A DNA stretch of 64,000 nt, from positions 71,470,449 to 71,534,448 of the forward strand of contig CM072810.1 in assembly GCA_037013495.1 (NCBI GenBank), read 5' to 3'. Made by a program: the position numbers and the translations under genes. Each line of letters starts with the position of its first letter. Within the stretch, counting starts at the first letter, position 1. Shown here one piece after another: positions 1 to 13,202 of the stretch. Source of the DNA: Hippophae tibetana (Eukaryota; Streptophyta; Magnoliopsida; Rosales; Elaeagnaceae). The notes beneath the pieces are model-generated. The model was not told where the DNA came from, ran no database searches, and worked only from the letters and a program-made list of their open reading frames with translations.

Positions 1-3000
1 ACTAGTTCTTCCTCCATAAAAGTGTTGTTGTTTTCTTATATAAGAAACAACACCCTACCCGTAATGCAACCTTAGTGGGGATATTTAGTTGTGACATGTG
101 CTTAATCAATCCGTAAATAATAAAAGCATAAAAATACGTATGATAAATAAGACAAGAAACAAAATCGCTAAACATAAGAGGCTCATAATTAAATAAAACA
201 GAACTAATTGCCTCCCCAATTAATCTTTCCATTTGATATTCCAAATCTATCCCTTGTGAAGGATCATGAGAATCTTTGTATGATCTATAGAATATTTGTT
301 AGATATTGAGAACTTTAGAATTTTTTTAAACACACTCTTGGTTAGCAACTGAATCGCCCTTATGGTTGCATTGAAAAAAAAAAGTAAAAAAAAAAGGAAT
401 ATGTGCGACGAAAATTTTAAACTCTCGGTAGGTGATGTAAACGGTGTAATTTGGTTTCAAAAAAATATATATACTTAGGAATCCATGCTCTGATTATAAG
501 AATCTTTACATGCTTCGATTTTATATATTATATTGAAAGTTCTGTCACCCGAGTCAAAGGTAATGGCCGTGTAAAATTGGAAGTTTGATTTAACAAATGT
601 TCTTTTTTTAATACTGTAAACAGTAGAACCCATCTTCTTTTTCCCTACAATTTGTTTTATGAAGAACAATGATTGATTGAGCGTAGAAATAAAGATTAAG
701 ACAAAGAGACGAAGATTTCAAAAAGAGCTACTAAATTAAATCCACACACGAAATCAACATCAATAAGTCCCTAAAACACCGACCTTTTGACGCCAAAAAA
801 CAATGAACACTCCCTTTGATGTGTCGAATAAAATCATTCCATCAAGAACACTTGGAAGAAAAGTACAAAGCTTGGTAAAAAATATTTTCATTAATTATAA
901 GTTCTTCCTCCATAAAAATGTTGTTGTTTTCTTATATAAGGAACAAAACCCTACCCGTAATGCAACCTTAGTGGGGATATTTAGTTGTGACATGTGCTTA
1001 ATCAATCCGTAAATAATAAAAGCATAAAAATACGTATGATAAATAAGACAAATTAAATTCCACAATTCAGTAGAAACAAAATCGCTAAACATAAGAGGCT
1101 CATAATTAAATAAAACAGAACTAATTGCTTCCCCAATTAATCTTTCCATTTGATATTCCAAATCTATCCCTTGTGAAGGATCATGAGAATCTTTGTATGA
1201 TCTATAGAATATTTGTTAGATATTGAGACCTTTAGAATTTTTTTAAACACACTCTTGGTTAGCAACTGAATCGGCTTTATGGTGGCATTGAAAAAAAACA
1301 AAAGTAAAAAAAAGGGAATATGTGCGACGAAAATTTTAAACTCTCGGTAGGTGATGTAAATGGTGTAATTTGGTTTCAAAAAAATATATTCTTAGGAATC
1401 CATGCTCTGATTATAAGAATCTTTACATGCTTCGATTTTATATATTATATTAAAAGTTCCGTCACCCGAGTCAAAGGTAATGGCCGTGTAAAATTGGAAG
1501 TGTGATTTAACAAATGTTCTTTTTTTAATACTGTAAACAGTAGAACCCATCTTCTTTTTCCCTACAATTTGTTTTATGAAGAACAAAGATTGATGGAGCG
1601 TAGAAATAAAGATTAAGACTAAGAGACAAAGATTTAAAAAAGAGCTACTAAATTAAATCCACACACGAAATCAACATCAATAAGTCCCTAAAACACCGAC
1701 CTTTTGACGCCAAAAAACAATGAACACTCCCTTTGATGTGTCGAATACAATCATTCCATCAAGAACACTTGGAAGAAAAGTACAAAGCTTGGTAAAAAAT
1801 ATTTTCATTAATTATACTATTTCTTCCTCCATAAAAATGTTGTTGTTTTCTTATATAAGAAACAACACCCTACCCGTAATGCAACCTTAGTGGGGATATT
1901 TAGTTGTGACATGTGCTTAATCAATCCGTAAATAATAAAAGCATAAAAATACGTATGATAAATAAGACAAGAAACAAAATCGCTAAACATAAGAGGCTCA
2001 TAATTAAATAAAACAGAACTAATTGCCTCCCCAATTAATCTTTCCATTTGATATTCCAAATCTATCCCTTGTGAAGGATCATGAGAATCTTTGTATGATA
2101 TATAGAATATTTGTTAGATATTGAGAACTTTAGAATTTTTTTAAACACACTCTTGGTTAGCAACTGAATCGGCCTTATGGTTGCATTGAAAAAAAACAAA
2201 AGTAAAAAAAAAGGAATATGTGCGACGAAAAGTTTAAACTCTCGGTAGGTGATGTAAACGGTGTAATTTGGTTTCAAAAAAATATATTCTTAGGAATCCA
2301 TGCTCTGATTATAAGAATCTTTACATGCTTCGATTTTATATATTATATTAAAAGTTCCGTCACCCGAGTCAAAGGTAATGGCCGTGTAAAATTGGAATTG
2401 TGATTTAACAAATGTTTTTTTTTAATATTGTAAAAAGTAGAACCCATCTTCTTTTTCCCTACAATTTTTTTTTATGAAGAACAAAGATTAATTGAGCGTA
2501 GAAATAAAGATTAAGACTAAGCGACGAAGATTTAAAAAGGAACTACGAAATTAAATCCACACACGAAATCGACATCAATAAGTCCCTAAAACCCCAACCT
2601 TTTGACGCAAAAAAAAATGATCACTCCCTTTGATGTGTCAAATACAATTATTCCATCAAGAACACTTGGAAGAAAAGTACAAAGCTTGGTAAAAAATATT
2701 TTCATTAATTATACTATTTCTTCCTCCATAAAAATGTTGTTGTTTTCTTATATAAGAAACAACACCCTACCCGTAATGCAACCTTAGTGGGGATATGTAG
2801 TTGTGACATGTGCTTAATCAATCCGTAAATAATAAAAGCACAAAAATACGTATGATAAATAAGACAAGAAACAAAATCGCTAAACATAAGAGGCTCATAA
2901 TTAAATAAAACAGAACTAATTGCCACCCCAATTAATCTTTCCATTTGATATTCCAAATCTATCCCTTCTTAAGGATCATGAGAATTTTTGTATGATATAT

Positions 3001-3114
3001 AGAATATTTGTTAGATATTGAGAACTTTAGAATTTTTTTAAACACACTCTTGGTTAGCAACTGAATCGCCCTTATGGTTGCATTGAAAAAAAACAAAAGT
3101 AAAAAAAACGGAAT
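1..3114. repeat. Satellite monomers lacking a 21-bp segment
   Basis: Three leftmost copies read 'gacaagaaac' (near 151-160, 1966-1975 and 2862-2871), where other copies carry an additional 21 bp between 'gacaa' and 'gaaac'. This accounts for the short spacings 1320-2218 (898 bp) and 2218-3115 (897 bp). A full-length unit (deletion site near 1050) lies between the first two short ones, so short and long forms are interspersed. The deletion is in frame for the minus-strand open frame and removes seven codons, but this need not mean it was selected. Confidence 0.85.
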
Positions 3115-6100
3115 ATGTGCGACGAAAATTGTAAACTCTCGGTAGGTGATGTAAACGGTGTAATTTGGTTTCAAAAAAATTTATCCTTAGGAATCCATGC
3201 TCTGATTATAAGAATCTTTACATGCTTCGATTTTATATATTATATTAAAAGTTCCGTCACCCAAGTCAATGGTAATGGCCGTGTAAAATTGGAATTATGA
3301 TTTAACAAATGTTCTTTTTTTAATACCGTAAATAGTAGAACCCATCTTCTTTTTCCCTACAATTTGTTTTATGAAGAACAAAGATTAATTGAGCATAGAA
3401 ATAAAGATTAAGACTAAGAGATGAAGATTTAAAAAAGAACTACGAAATTAAATCCACACACGAAATCAACATCAATAAGTCCCTAAAACACCGACCTTTT
3501 GACGCCAAAAAACAATGAACACACCCTTTGATGTGTCGAATACAATCATTCCATCAAGAACACTTGGAAGAAAAGTACAAAGCTGGGTAAAAAATATTTT
3601 CATTAATTATACTAGTTCTTCCTCCATAAAAATGTTGTTGTTTTCTTATAAAGAAACAAAACCCTACCCGTAATGCAACCTTAGTGGGGATATTTAGTTG
3701 TGACATGTGCTTAATCAATCCGTAAATAATAAAAACATAGAAATACGTATGATAAATAAGACAAATTAAATTCCACAATTCAGTAGAAACAAAATCGCTA
3801 AACATAAGAGGCTCATAATTAAATAAAACAGAACTAATTGCCTCCCAAATTAATCTTTCCATTTGATATTCCAAATCTATCCCTTGTGAAGGATCATGAG
3901 AATCTTTGTATGATCTATAGAATATTTGTTAGATATTGAGAACTTTAGAATTTTTTTAAACACACTCTTGGTTAGCAACTGAATCGCCCTTATGGTTGCA
4001 TTGAAAAAAAAAAGTAAAAAAAAAAAGGAATTTGTGCGACGAAAATTTTAAACTCTCGGTAGGTGATGTAAACGGTGTAATTTGGTTTCAAAAAAATATA
4101 TCCTTAGGAATCCATGCTCTGATTATAAGAATCTTTACATGCTTCGATTTTATATATTATATTAAAAGTTCTGTCACCCGAGTCAAAGGTAATGGCCGTG
4201 TAAAATTGGAATTGTGATTTAACAAATGTTTTTTTTTAATATTGTAAACAGTAGAACCCATCTTCTTTTTCCCTACAATTTGGTTTATAAAGAACAATGA
4301 TTGATTGAGCGTAGAAATAAAGATTAAGACTAAGAGACGAAGATTTAAAAAGGAACTACGAAATTAAATCCACACACGAAATCAACATCAATAAGTCCCT
4401 AAAACCCCAACCTTTTGACGCAAAAAAAAATGATCACTCCCTTTGATGTGTCGAATACAATTATTCGATCAAGAACACTTGGAAGAAAAGTACAAAGCTT
4501 GGTAAAAAATATTTTCATTAATTATACTATTTCTTCCTCCATAAAAATGTTGTTGTTTTTTTATATAAGAAACAAAACCCAACCCGTAATGCAACCTTAG
4601 TGGGGATATTTAGTTGTGACATGTGCATAATCAATCCGTAAATAATAAAAGCATAAAAATACGTATGATAAATAAGACAAATTAAATTACATAATTCAGT
4701 AGAAACAAAATCACTAAACATAGGAGGCTCATAATTAAATAAAACAGAACTAATTGCTTCCCCAATTAATCTTTCCATTTGATATTCCAAATCTATCCCT
4801 TGTGAAGGATCATGAGAATCTTTGTATGATCTATAGAATATTTGTTAGATATTGAGAACTTTAGAATTTTTTTAAACACACTCTTGGTTAGCAACTCAAT
4901 CGCCCTTATGGTCGCATTGGGAAAAAAAAGAAAAAAAAATGGAATATGTGCGACGAAAATTGTAAACTCTCGGTAGGTGATGTAGACGGTGTAATTTGGT
5001 TTCAAAAAAATATATTCTTTGGAATCCATGCTCTGATTATAAGAATCTTTACATGCTTCGATTTTATATATTATATTAAAAGTTCCGTCACCCAAGTCAA
5101 TGGTAATGGCCGTGTAAAATTGGAATTATGATTTAACAAATGTTCTTTTTTTAATACCGTAAATAGTAGAACCCATCTTCTTTTTCCCTACAATTTGTTT
5201 TATGAAGAACAAAGATTAATTGAGCATAGAAATAAAGATTAAGACTAAGAGACGAAGATTTAAAAAAGAACTACGAAATTAAATCCACACACGAAATCAA
5301 CATCAATAAGTCCCTAAAACACTAACCTTTTGACGCAAAAAAAAACAATGATCACTCCCTTTGATGTGTCGAATACAATCATTCCATCAAGAACACTTGG
5401 AAGAAAAGTACAAAGCTTGGTAAAAAATATTTTCATTAATTATACTTGTTCTTCCTCCATAAAAATGTTGTTGTTTTCTTATATAAGAAACAAAACCCTA
5501 CCCGTAATGCAACCTTAGTGGGGATATTTAGTTGGAACATATGCTTAATCAATCCGTAAATAATAAAAGCATAAAAATACGTATGATAAATAAGACAAAT
5601 TAAATTCCACAATTCAGTAGAAACAAAATCGCTAAACATAAGAGGCTCATAATTAAATAAAACAGAACTAATTGCCTCCCCAATTAATCTTTCCATTTGA
5701 TATTCCAAATCTATCCCATGTGAACGATCATGATAATCTTTGTATGATATATAGAATATTTGTTAGATATTGAGAACTTTAGAATTTTTTTAAACACACT
5801 CTTGGTTAGCAACTGAATCGCCCTTATGTTTGTATTGAAAAAAAACAAAAGTAAAAAAAAAAGGAATATGTGCGACGAAAATTTTAAACTCTCGGTAGGT
5901 GATGTAAACGGTGTAATTTGGTTTCAAAAAAATTTATCCTTAGGAATCCATGCTCTGATTATAAGAATCTTTACATGCTTCGATTTTATATATTATATTA
6001 AAAGTTCCGTCACCCGAGTCAAAGGTAATGGCCGTGTAAAATTGGAATTGTGATTTAACAAATGTTTTTTTTAATATTGTAAACAGTAGAACCCATCTTC

Positions 6101-9100
6101 TTTTTCCCTACAATTTTTTTATGAAGAACAAAGATTAATTGAGCGTAGAAATAAAGATTAAGACTAAGAGACGAAGATTTAAAAAGGAACTACGAAATTA
6201 AATCCACACACGAAATCAACATCAATAAGTCCCTAAAACCCCAACCTTTTGACGCAAAAAAAAATGATCACTCCCTTTGATGTGTCGAATACAATTATTC
6301 CATCAAGAACACTTGGAAGAAAAGTACAAAGCTTGGTAAAAAATATTTTCATTAATTATACTATTTCTTCCTCCATAAAAATGTTGTTGTTTTTTTATAT
6401 AAGAAACAAAACCCAACCCGTAATGCAACCTTAGTGGGGATATTTAGTTGTGACATGTGCATAATCAATCCGTAAATAATAAAAGCATAAAAATACGTAT
6501 GATAAATAAGACAAATTAAATTCCACAATTCAGTAGAAACAAAATCACTAAACATAGGAGGCTCATAATTAAATAAAACAGAACTAATTGCTTCCCCAAT
6601 TAATCTTTCCATTTGATATTCCAAATCTATCCCTTGTGAAGGATCATGAGAATCTTTGTATGATCTATAGAATATTTCTTAGATATTGAGAACTTTAGAA
6701 TTTTTTTAAACACACTCTTGGTTAGCAACTCAATCTCCCTTATGGTCGCATTGGGAAAAAAAAGAAAAAAAAATGGAATATGTGCGACGAAAATTGTAAA
6801 CTCTCGGTAGGTGATGTAAACGGTGTAATTTGGTTTCAAAAAAATATATTCTTAGGAATCCATGCTCTGATTATAAGAATCTTTACATGCTTCGATTTTA
6901 TATATTATATTAAAAGTTCCGTCACCATAGTCAAAGGTAATGGCCGTGTAAAATTGGAATTATGATTTAACAAATGTTCTTTTTTTAATACCGTAAATAG
7001 TAGAACCCATCTTCTTTTTCCCTACAATTAGTTTTATGAAGAACAAAGATTGATTGATTGTAGAAATAAAGATTAAGACTAAGAGACGAAGATTTAAAAA
7101 AGAACTACGAAATTAAATCTACACACGAAATCAACATCAATAAGTCCCTAAAACACCAACCTTTTGACGCAAAAAAACAATGATCACTCCCTTTGATGTG
7201 TCGAATACAATCATTCCATCAAGAACACTTGGAAGAAAAGTACAAAGCTTGGTAAAAAATAATTTCATATATTATACTAGTTCTTCCTCCATAAAAATGT
7301 TGTTGTTTTTTTATATAAGAAACAAAACCCTACCCGTAATGCAACCTTAGTGGGGATATTTAGTTGTGACATGTGCTTAATCAATCCGTAAATAATAAAA
7401 GCATAAAAATACGTATGATAAATAAGACAAATTAAATTCCACAATTCAGTAGAAACAAAATCGCTAAACATAAGAGGCTCATAATTAAATAAAACAGAAC
7501 TAATTGCCTCCCCAATTAATCTTTCCATTTGATATTCCAAACCTATCCCTTGTGAAGGATCATGAGAATCTTTGTATGATATATAGAATATTTGTTAGAT
7601 ATTGAGAACTTTAGAATTTTTTTAAACACACTCTTGGTTAGCAACTGAATCGCCCTTATGGTTGCATTGAAAAAAAAAACAAAAGTAAAAAAAAAAAGAA
7701 TATGTGCGACGAAAATTTTAAACTCTCGGTAGGTGATGTAAACGGTGTAATTTGGTTTCAAAAAAATATATCCTTAGGAATCCATGATCTTATTATAAGA
7801 ATCTTTACATGCTTCTATTTTATATATTATATTAAAAGTTCCGTCACCCGAGTCAAAGGTAATGGCCGTGTAAAATTGGAATTGTGATTTAACAAATGTT
7901 TTTTTTTAATATTGTAAACAGTAGAACCCATCTTCTTTTTCCCTACAATTTGTTTTATGAAGAACAAAGATTAATTGAGCGTAGAAATAAAGATTAAGAC
8001 TAAGAGACGAAGATTTAAAAAGGAACTACGAAATTAAATCCACACACGAAATCAACATCAATAAGTCCCTAAAACCCCAACCTTTTGACGCAAAAAAAAA
8101 TGATCACTCCCATTGATGTGTCGAATACAATCATTCCATCAAGAACACTTGGAAGAAAAGTACAAAGCTTGGTAAAAAATATTTTCATTAATTATACTAC
8201 TTCTAACTCCATAAAAATGTTGTTGTTTTTTTATATAAGAAACAAAACCCTACCCGTAATGCAACCTTAGTGGGGATATTTAGTTGTGACATGTGCTTAA
8301 TCAATCCGTAAATAATAAAAGCATAAAAATACGTATGATAAATAAGACAAATTAAATTCCACAATTCAGTAGAGACAAACTCACTAAACATAGGAGGCTC
8401 ATAATTAAATAAAACAAAACTAATTGCTTCCCCAATTAATCTTTCCATTTGATATTCCAAATCTATCCCTTGTGAAGGATCATGAGAATCTTTGTATGAT
8501 CTATAGAATATTTGTTAGATATTGAGAACTTTAGAATTTTTTTAAACACACTCTTTGTTGGCAACTCAATCGCCCTTATGGTGGCATTGGAAAAAAAAAG
8601 AAAAAAAAACGGAATATGTGCGACGAAAATTGTAAACACTCGGTAGGTGATGTAAACGGTGTAATTTGGTTTCAAAAAATATATTCTTAGGAATCCATGC
8701 TCTGATTATAAGAATCTTTACATGCTTCGATTTTATATAATATATTAAAAGTTCCGTCACCCGAGTCAAAGGTAATGGCCGTGTAAAATAGGAATTGTTA
8801 TTTAACAAATGTTCTTTTTTTAATACCCTAAATAGTAGAACCCATCTTCTTTTTCCCTACAATTTGTTTTATGAAGAACAAAGATTGATTGATTGTAGAA
8901 ATAAAGATTAAGACTAAGAGACGAAGATTTAAAAAAGAACTACGAAATTAAATCCACACACGAAATCAACATCAATAAGTCCCTAAAACACCAACCTTTT
9001 GACGCCAAAAAACAATGAACACTCCCTTTGATGTGTCGAATACAATCATTCCATCAAGAACACTTGGAAAAAAAGTACAAAGCTTGGTAAAAAATATTTT

Positions 9101-12100
9101 CATTAATTATAAGTTCTTCCTCCATAAAAATGTTGTTGTTTTCTTATATAAGAAACAAAACCCTACCCGTAATGCAACCTTAGTGGGGATATTTAGTTGT
9201 GACATGTGCTTAATCAATCCGTAAATAATAAAAGCATAAAAATACGTATGATAAATAAGACAAATTAAATTCCACAATTCAGTAGAAACAAAATCACTAA
9301 ACATAGGAGGCTCATAATTAAATAAAACAAAACTAATTGCTTCCCCAATTAATCTTTCCATTTGATATTCCAAATCTATCCCTTGTGAAGGATCATGAGA
9401 ATCTTTGTATGATCTATAGAATATTTGTTAGATATTGAGAACTTTAGAATTTTTTTAAACACACTCTTGGTTAGCAACTGAATCGCCCTTATGGTTGCAT
9501 TGAAAAAAAACAAAAGTAAAAAAAAAGGAATATGTGCGACGAAAATTTTAAACTCTCGGTAGGTGATGTAAATGGTGTAATTTGGTTTCAAAAAAATATA
9601 TCCTTAGGAATCCATGCTCTGATTATAAGAATCTTTACATGCTTCGATTTTATATATTATATTAAAAGTTCTGTCACCCGAGTCAAAGGTAATGGCCGTG
9701 TAAAATTGGAAGTTTGATTTAACAAATGTTCTTTTTTTAATACTGTAAAAAGTAGAACCCATCTTCTTTTTCCCTACAATTTTTTTTATGAAGAACAATG
9801 ATTGATTGAGCGTAGAAATAAAGATTAAGACAAAGAGACGAAGATTTAAAAAAGAGCTACTAAATTAAATCCACACACGAAATCAACATCAATAAGTCCC
9901 TAAAACACCGACCTTTTGACGCCAAAAAACAATGAACATTCCCTTTGATGTGTCGAATACAATCATTCCATCAAGAACACTTGGAAGAAAAGTACAAAGC
10001 TTGGTAAAAAATATTTTCATTAATTATAAGTTCTTCCTCCATAAAAATGTTGTTGTTTTCTTATATAAGAAACAAAACCCTACCCGTAATGCAACCTTAG
10101 TGGGGATATTTAGTTGTGACATGTGCTTAATCAATCCGTAAATAATAAAAGCATAAAAATACGTATGATAAATAAGACAAATTAAATTCCACAATTCAGT
10201 AGAAACAAAATCGCTAAACATAAGAGGCTCATAATTAAATAAAACAGAACTAATTGCCTCCCCAATTAATCTTTCCATTTGATATTCCAAATCTATCCCT
10301 TGTGAAGGATCATGAGAATCATTGTATGATCTATAGAATATTTGTTAGATATTGAGAACTTTAGAATTTTTTTTAAACACACTCTTGGTTAGCAACTGAA
10401 TCGCCTTTATGGTGGCATTGAAAAAAAACAAAAGTAAAAAAAAAGGGAATATGTGCGACGAAAATTTTAAACTCTCGGTAGGTGATGTAAACGGTGTAAT
10501 TTGGTTTCAAAAAAATATATTCTTAGGAATCCATGCTCTGATTATAAGAATCTTTAAATGCTTCGATTTTATATATTATATCAAAAGTTCCGTCACCCGA
10601 GTCAAAGGTAATGGCCATGTAAAATTGGAATTGTGATTTAACAAATGTTCTTTTTTTAATACTGTAAACAGTAGAACCCATCTTCTTTTTCCCTACAATT
10701 TTTTTTATGAAGAACAAAGATTGATTGAGCGTAGAAATAAAGATTAAGACTAAGAGATGAAGATTTAAAAAAGAACTACTAAATTAAATCCACACACGAA
10801 ATCAACATCAATAAGTCCCTAAAACACCGACCTTTTGACGCCAAAAAACAATGAACACTCCCTTTGATGTGTCGAATACAATCATTCCATCAAGAACACT
10901 TGGAAAAAAAGTACAAAGCTTGGTAAAAAATATTTTCATTAATTATAAGTTCTTCCTCCATAAAAATGTTGTTGTTTTCTTATATAAGAAACAAAACCCT
11001 ACCCGTAATGCAACCTTAGTGGGGATATTTAGTTGTGACATGTGCATAATCAATCCGTAAATAATAAAAGCATAAAAATACGTATGATAAATAAGACAAA
11101 TTAAATTCCAAGTTCAGTAGAAACAAAATCGCTAAACATAAGAGGCTCATAATTAAATAAAATAGAACTAATTGCTTCCCCAATTAATCTTTCCATTTGA
11201 TATTCCAAATCTATCCCTTGTGAAGGATCATGAGAATCTTTGTATGATCTATAGAATATTTGTTAGATATTGAGAACTTTAGATTTTTTTTAAACACACT
11301 CATGGTTAGCAACTGAATCGCCTTTATGGTGGCATTGAAAAAAAACAAAAGTAAAAAAAAAGGGAATATGTGTGACGAAAATTTTAAACTCTCGGTAGGT
11401 GATTTAAACGGTGTAATTTGGTTTCAAAAAAATATATTCTTAGGAATCCATGCTCTGATTATAAGAATCTTTACATGCTTCGATTTTATATATTATATTA
11501 AAAGTTCCGTCACCCGAGTCAAAGGTAATGGCCGTATAAAATTGGAATTCGGATTTAACAAATGTTCTTTTTTTAATACTGTAAACAGTAGAACCCATCT
11601 TCTTTTCCCCTACAATTTGTTTTATGAAGAACAAAGATTGATTGAGCGTAGAAATAAAGAGTAAGAGTAAGAGACGAAGATTTAAAAAAGAACTACGAAA
11701 TTAAATCAACACACGAAATCAACATCAATAAGTCCCTAAAACACCGACCTTTTGACGAAAAAAAACAATGAACACTCCCTTTGATGTGTCGAATACAATC
11801 ATTCCATCAAGAACACTTGGAAGAAAAGTACAAATCTTGGTAAAAAATATTTTCATTAATTATAAGTTCTTCCTCCATAAAAATGTTGTGTTTTCTTATA
11901 TAAGAAACAAAACCCTACCCGTAATGTAACCTTAGTGGGGATATTTAGTTGTGACATGTGCTTAATCAATCCGTAAATAATAAAAGCATAAAAATACGTA
12001 TGATAAATAAGACAAATTAAATTCCACAATTCAGTAGAAACAAAATCGCTAAACATAAGAGGCTCATAATTAAATAAAACAGAACTAATTGCTTCCCCAA

Positions 12101-12284
12101 TTAATCTTTCCATTTGATATTCCAAATCTATCCCTTGTGAAGGATCATGAGAATCTTTGTATGATCTATGGAATATTTGTTAGATATTGAGAACTTTAGA
12201 ATTTTTTTAAACACACTCTTGATTAGCAACTCAATCGCCCTTATGGTGGCATTGCAAAAAAACAAAAGTAAAAAAAAAGGGAAT

Positions 12285-13202
12285 ATGTGCGACGAAAATT
12301 TTAAACTCTCGGTAGGTGATGTAAACGGTGTAATTTGGTTTCAAAAAAATATATTCTTAGGAATCCATGCTCTGATTATAAGAATCTTTACATGCTTCGA
12401 TTTTATATATTATATTAAAAGTTCCGTCACCCGAGTCAAAGGTAATGGCCATATAAAATTGGAATTCTGATTTAACAAATGTTCTTTTTTTAATACTGTA
12501 AACAGTAGAACCCATCTTCTTTTCCCCTACAATTTGTTTTATGAAGAACAAAGATTGATTGAGCGTAGAAATAAAGATTAAGAGTAAGAGACGAAGATTT
12601 AAAAAAGAACTACGAAATTAAATCAACACACGAAATCAACATCAATAAGTCCCTAAAACACCGACCTTTTGACGAAAAAAAACAATGAACACTCCCTTTG
12701 ATGTGTCGAATACAATCATTCCATCAAGAACACTTGGAAGAAAAGTACAAATCTTGGTAAAAAATATTTTCATTAATTATAAGTTCTTCCTCCATAAAAA
12801 TGTTGTTGTTTTCTTATATAAGAAACAAAACCCTACCCGTAATGTAACCTTAGTGGGGATATTTAGTTGTGACATGTGCTTAATCAATCCGTAAATAATA
12901 AAAGCATAAAAATACGTATGATAAATAAGACAAATTAAATTCCACAATTCAGTAGAAACAAAATCGCTAAACATAAGAGGCTCATAATTAAATAAAACAG
13001 AACTAATTGCTTCCCCAATTAATCTTTCCATTTGATATTCCAAATCTATCCCTTGTGAAGGATCATGAGAATCTTTGTATGATCTATGGAATATTTGTTA
13101 GATATTGAGAACTTTAGAATTTTTTTAAACACACTCTTGGTTAGCAACTCAATCGCCCTTATGGTGGCATTGCAAAAAAACAAAAGTAAAAAAAAAGGGA
13201 AT
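12285..13202 (+). repeat. Representative satellite monomer (918 bp)
   Basis: A typical unit, cut from one anchor to the next. In order it holds: the conserved 'gtgatgtaaacggtgtaatt' block; a 'tatatattatatta' AT run; 'ccgtcacccgagtcaaaggt'; a dyad TACTGT-aa-ACAGTA at 12495-12508; a purine-rich stretch; 'ccctttgatgtgtcgaata'; 'gttcttcctccat', where the retrotransposon landed in another copy; 'ccttagtggggatattta'; the 21-bp segment that is missing in some copies; and an A-rich tract of variable length before the next anchor. Variation between copies is concentrated in the A and T homopolymers. I do not recognise the monomer as a known named satellite. Confidence 0.9.

Noticed and set aside
895..1161. 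Recurring 80-91 codon minus-strand ORFs in nearly every monomer
   Set aside because: They recur because the monomer recurs. Copies vary freely in amino acids and overlap other open frames on the opposite strand. No homology recognised, so not called as genes; kept only as a relic-exon hypothesis.
9015..9224. Recurring 69-codon plus-strand frame starting at a good ATG context
   Set aside because: Many units have a different start or a 1-bp deletion (agtgggata) that changes the end, and there is no recognisable product.
11326..11664. 112-codon ORF, longest in the satellite
   Set aside because: It is the usual frame with the normal stop after the KLEL-type end changed by a point mutation. One unit only, so no support for a gene.
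12168..12470. Recurring 61-100 codon plus-strand ORFs (MCDENFKLSVGD... frames)
   Set aside because: Their length changes with each A-tract length change and start codon gain, and they overlap the 64-codon minus-strand frames. No domain is recognisable; treated as chance frames.
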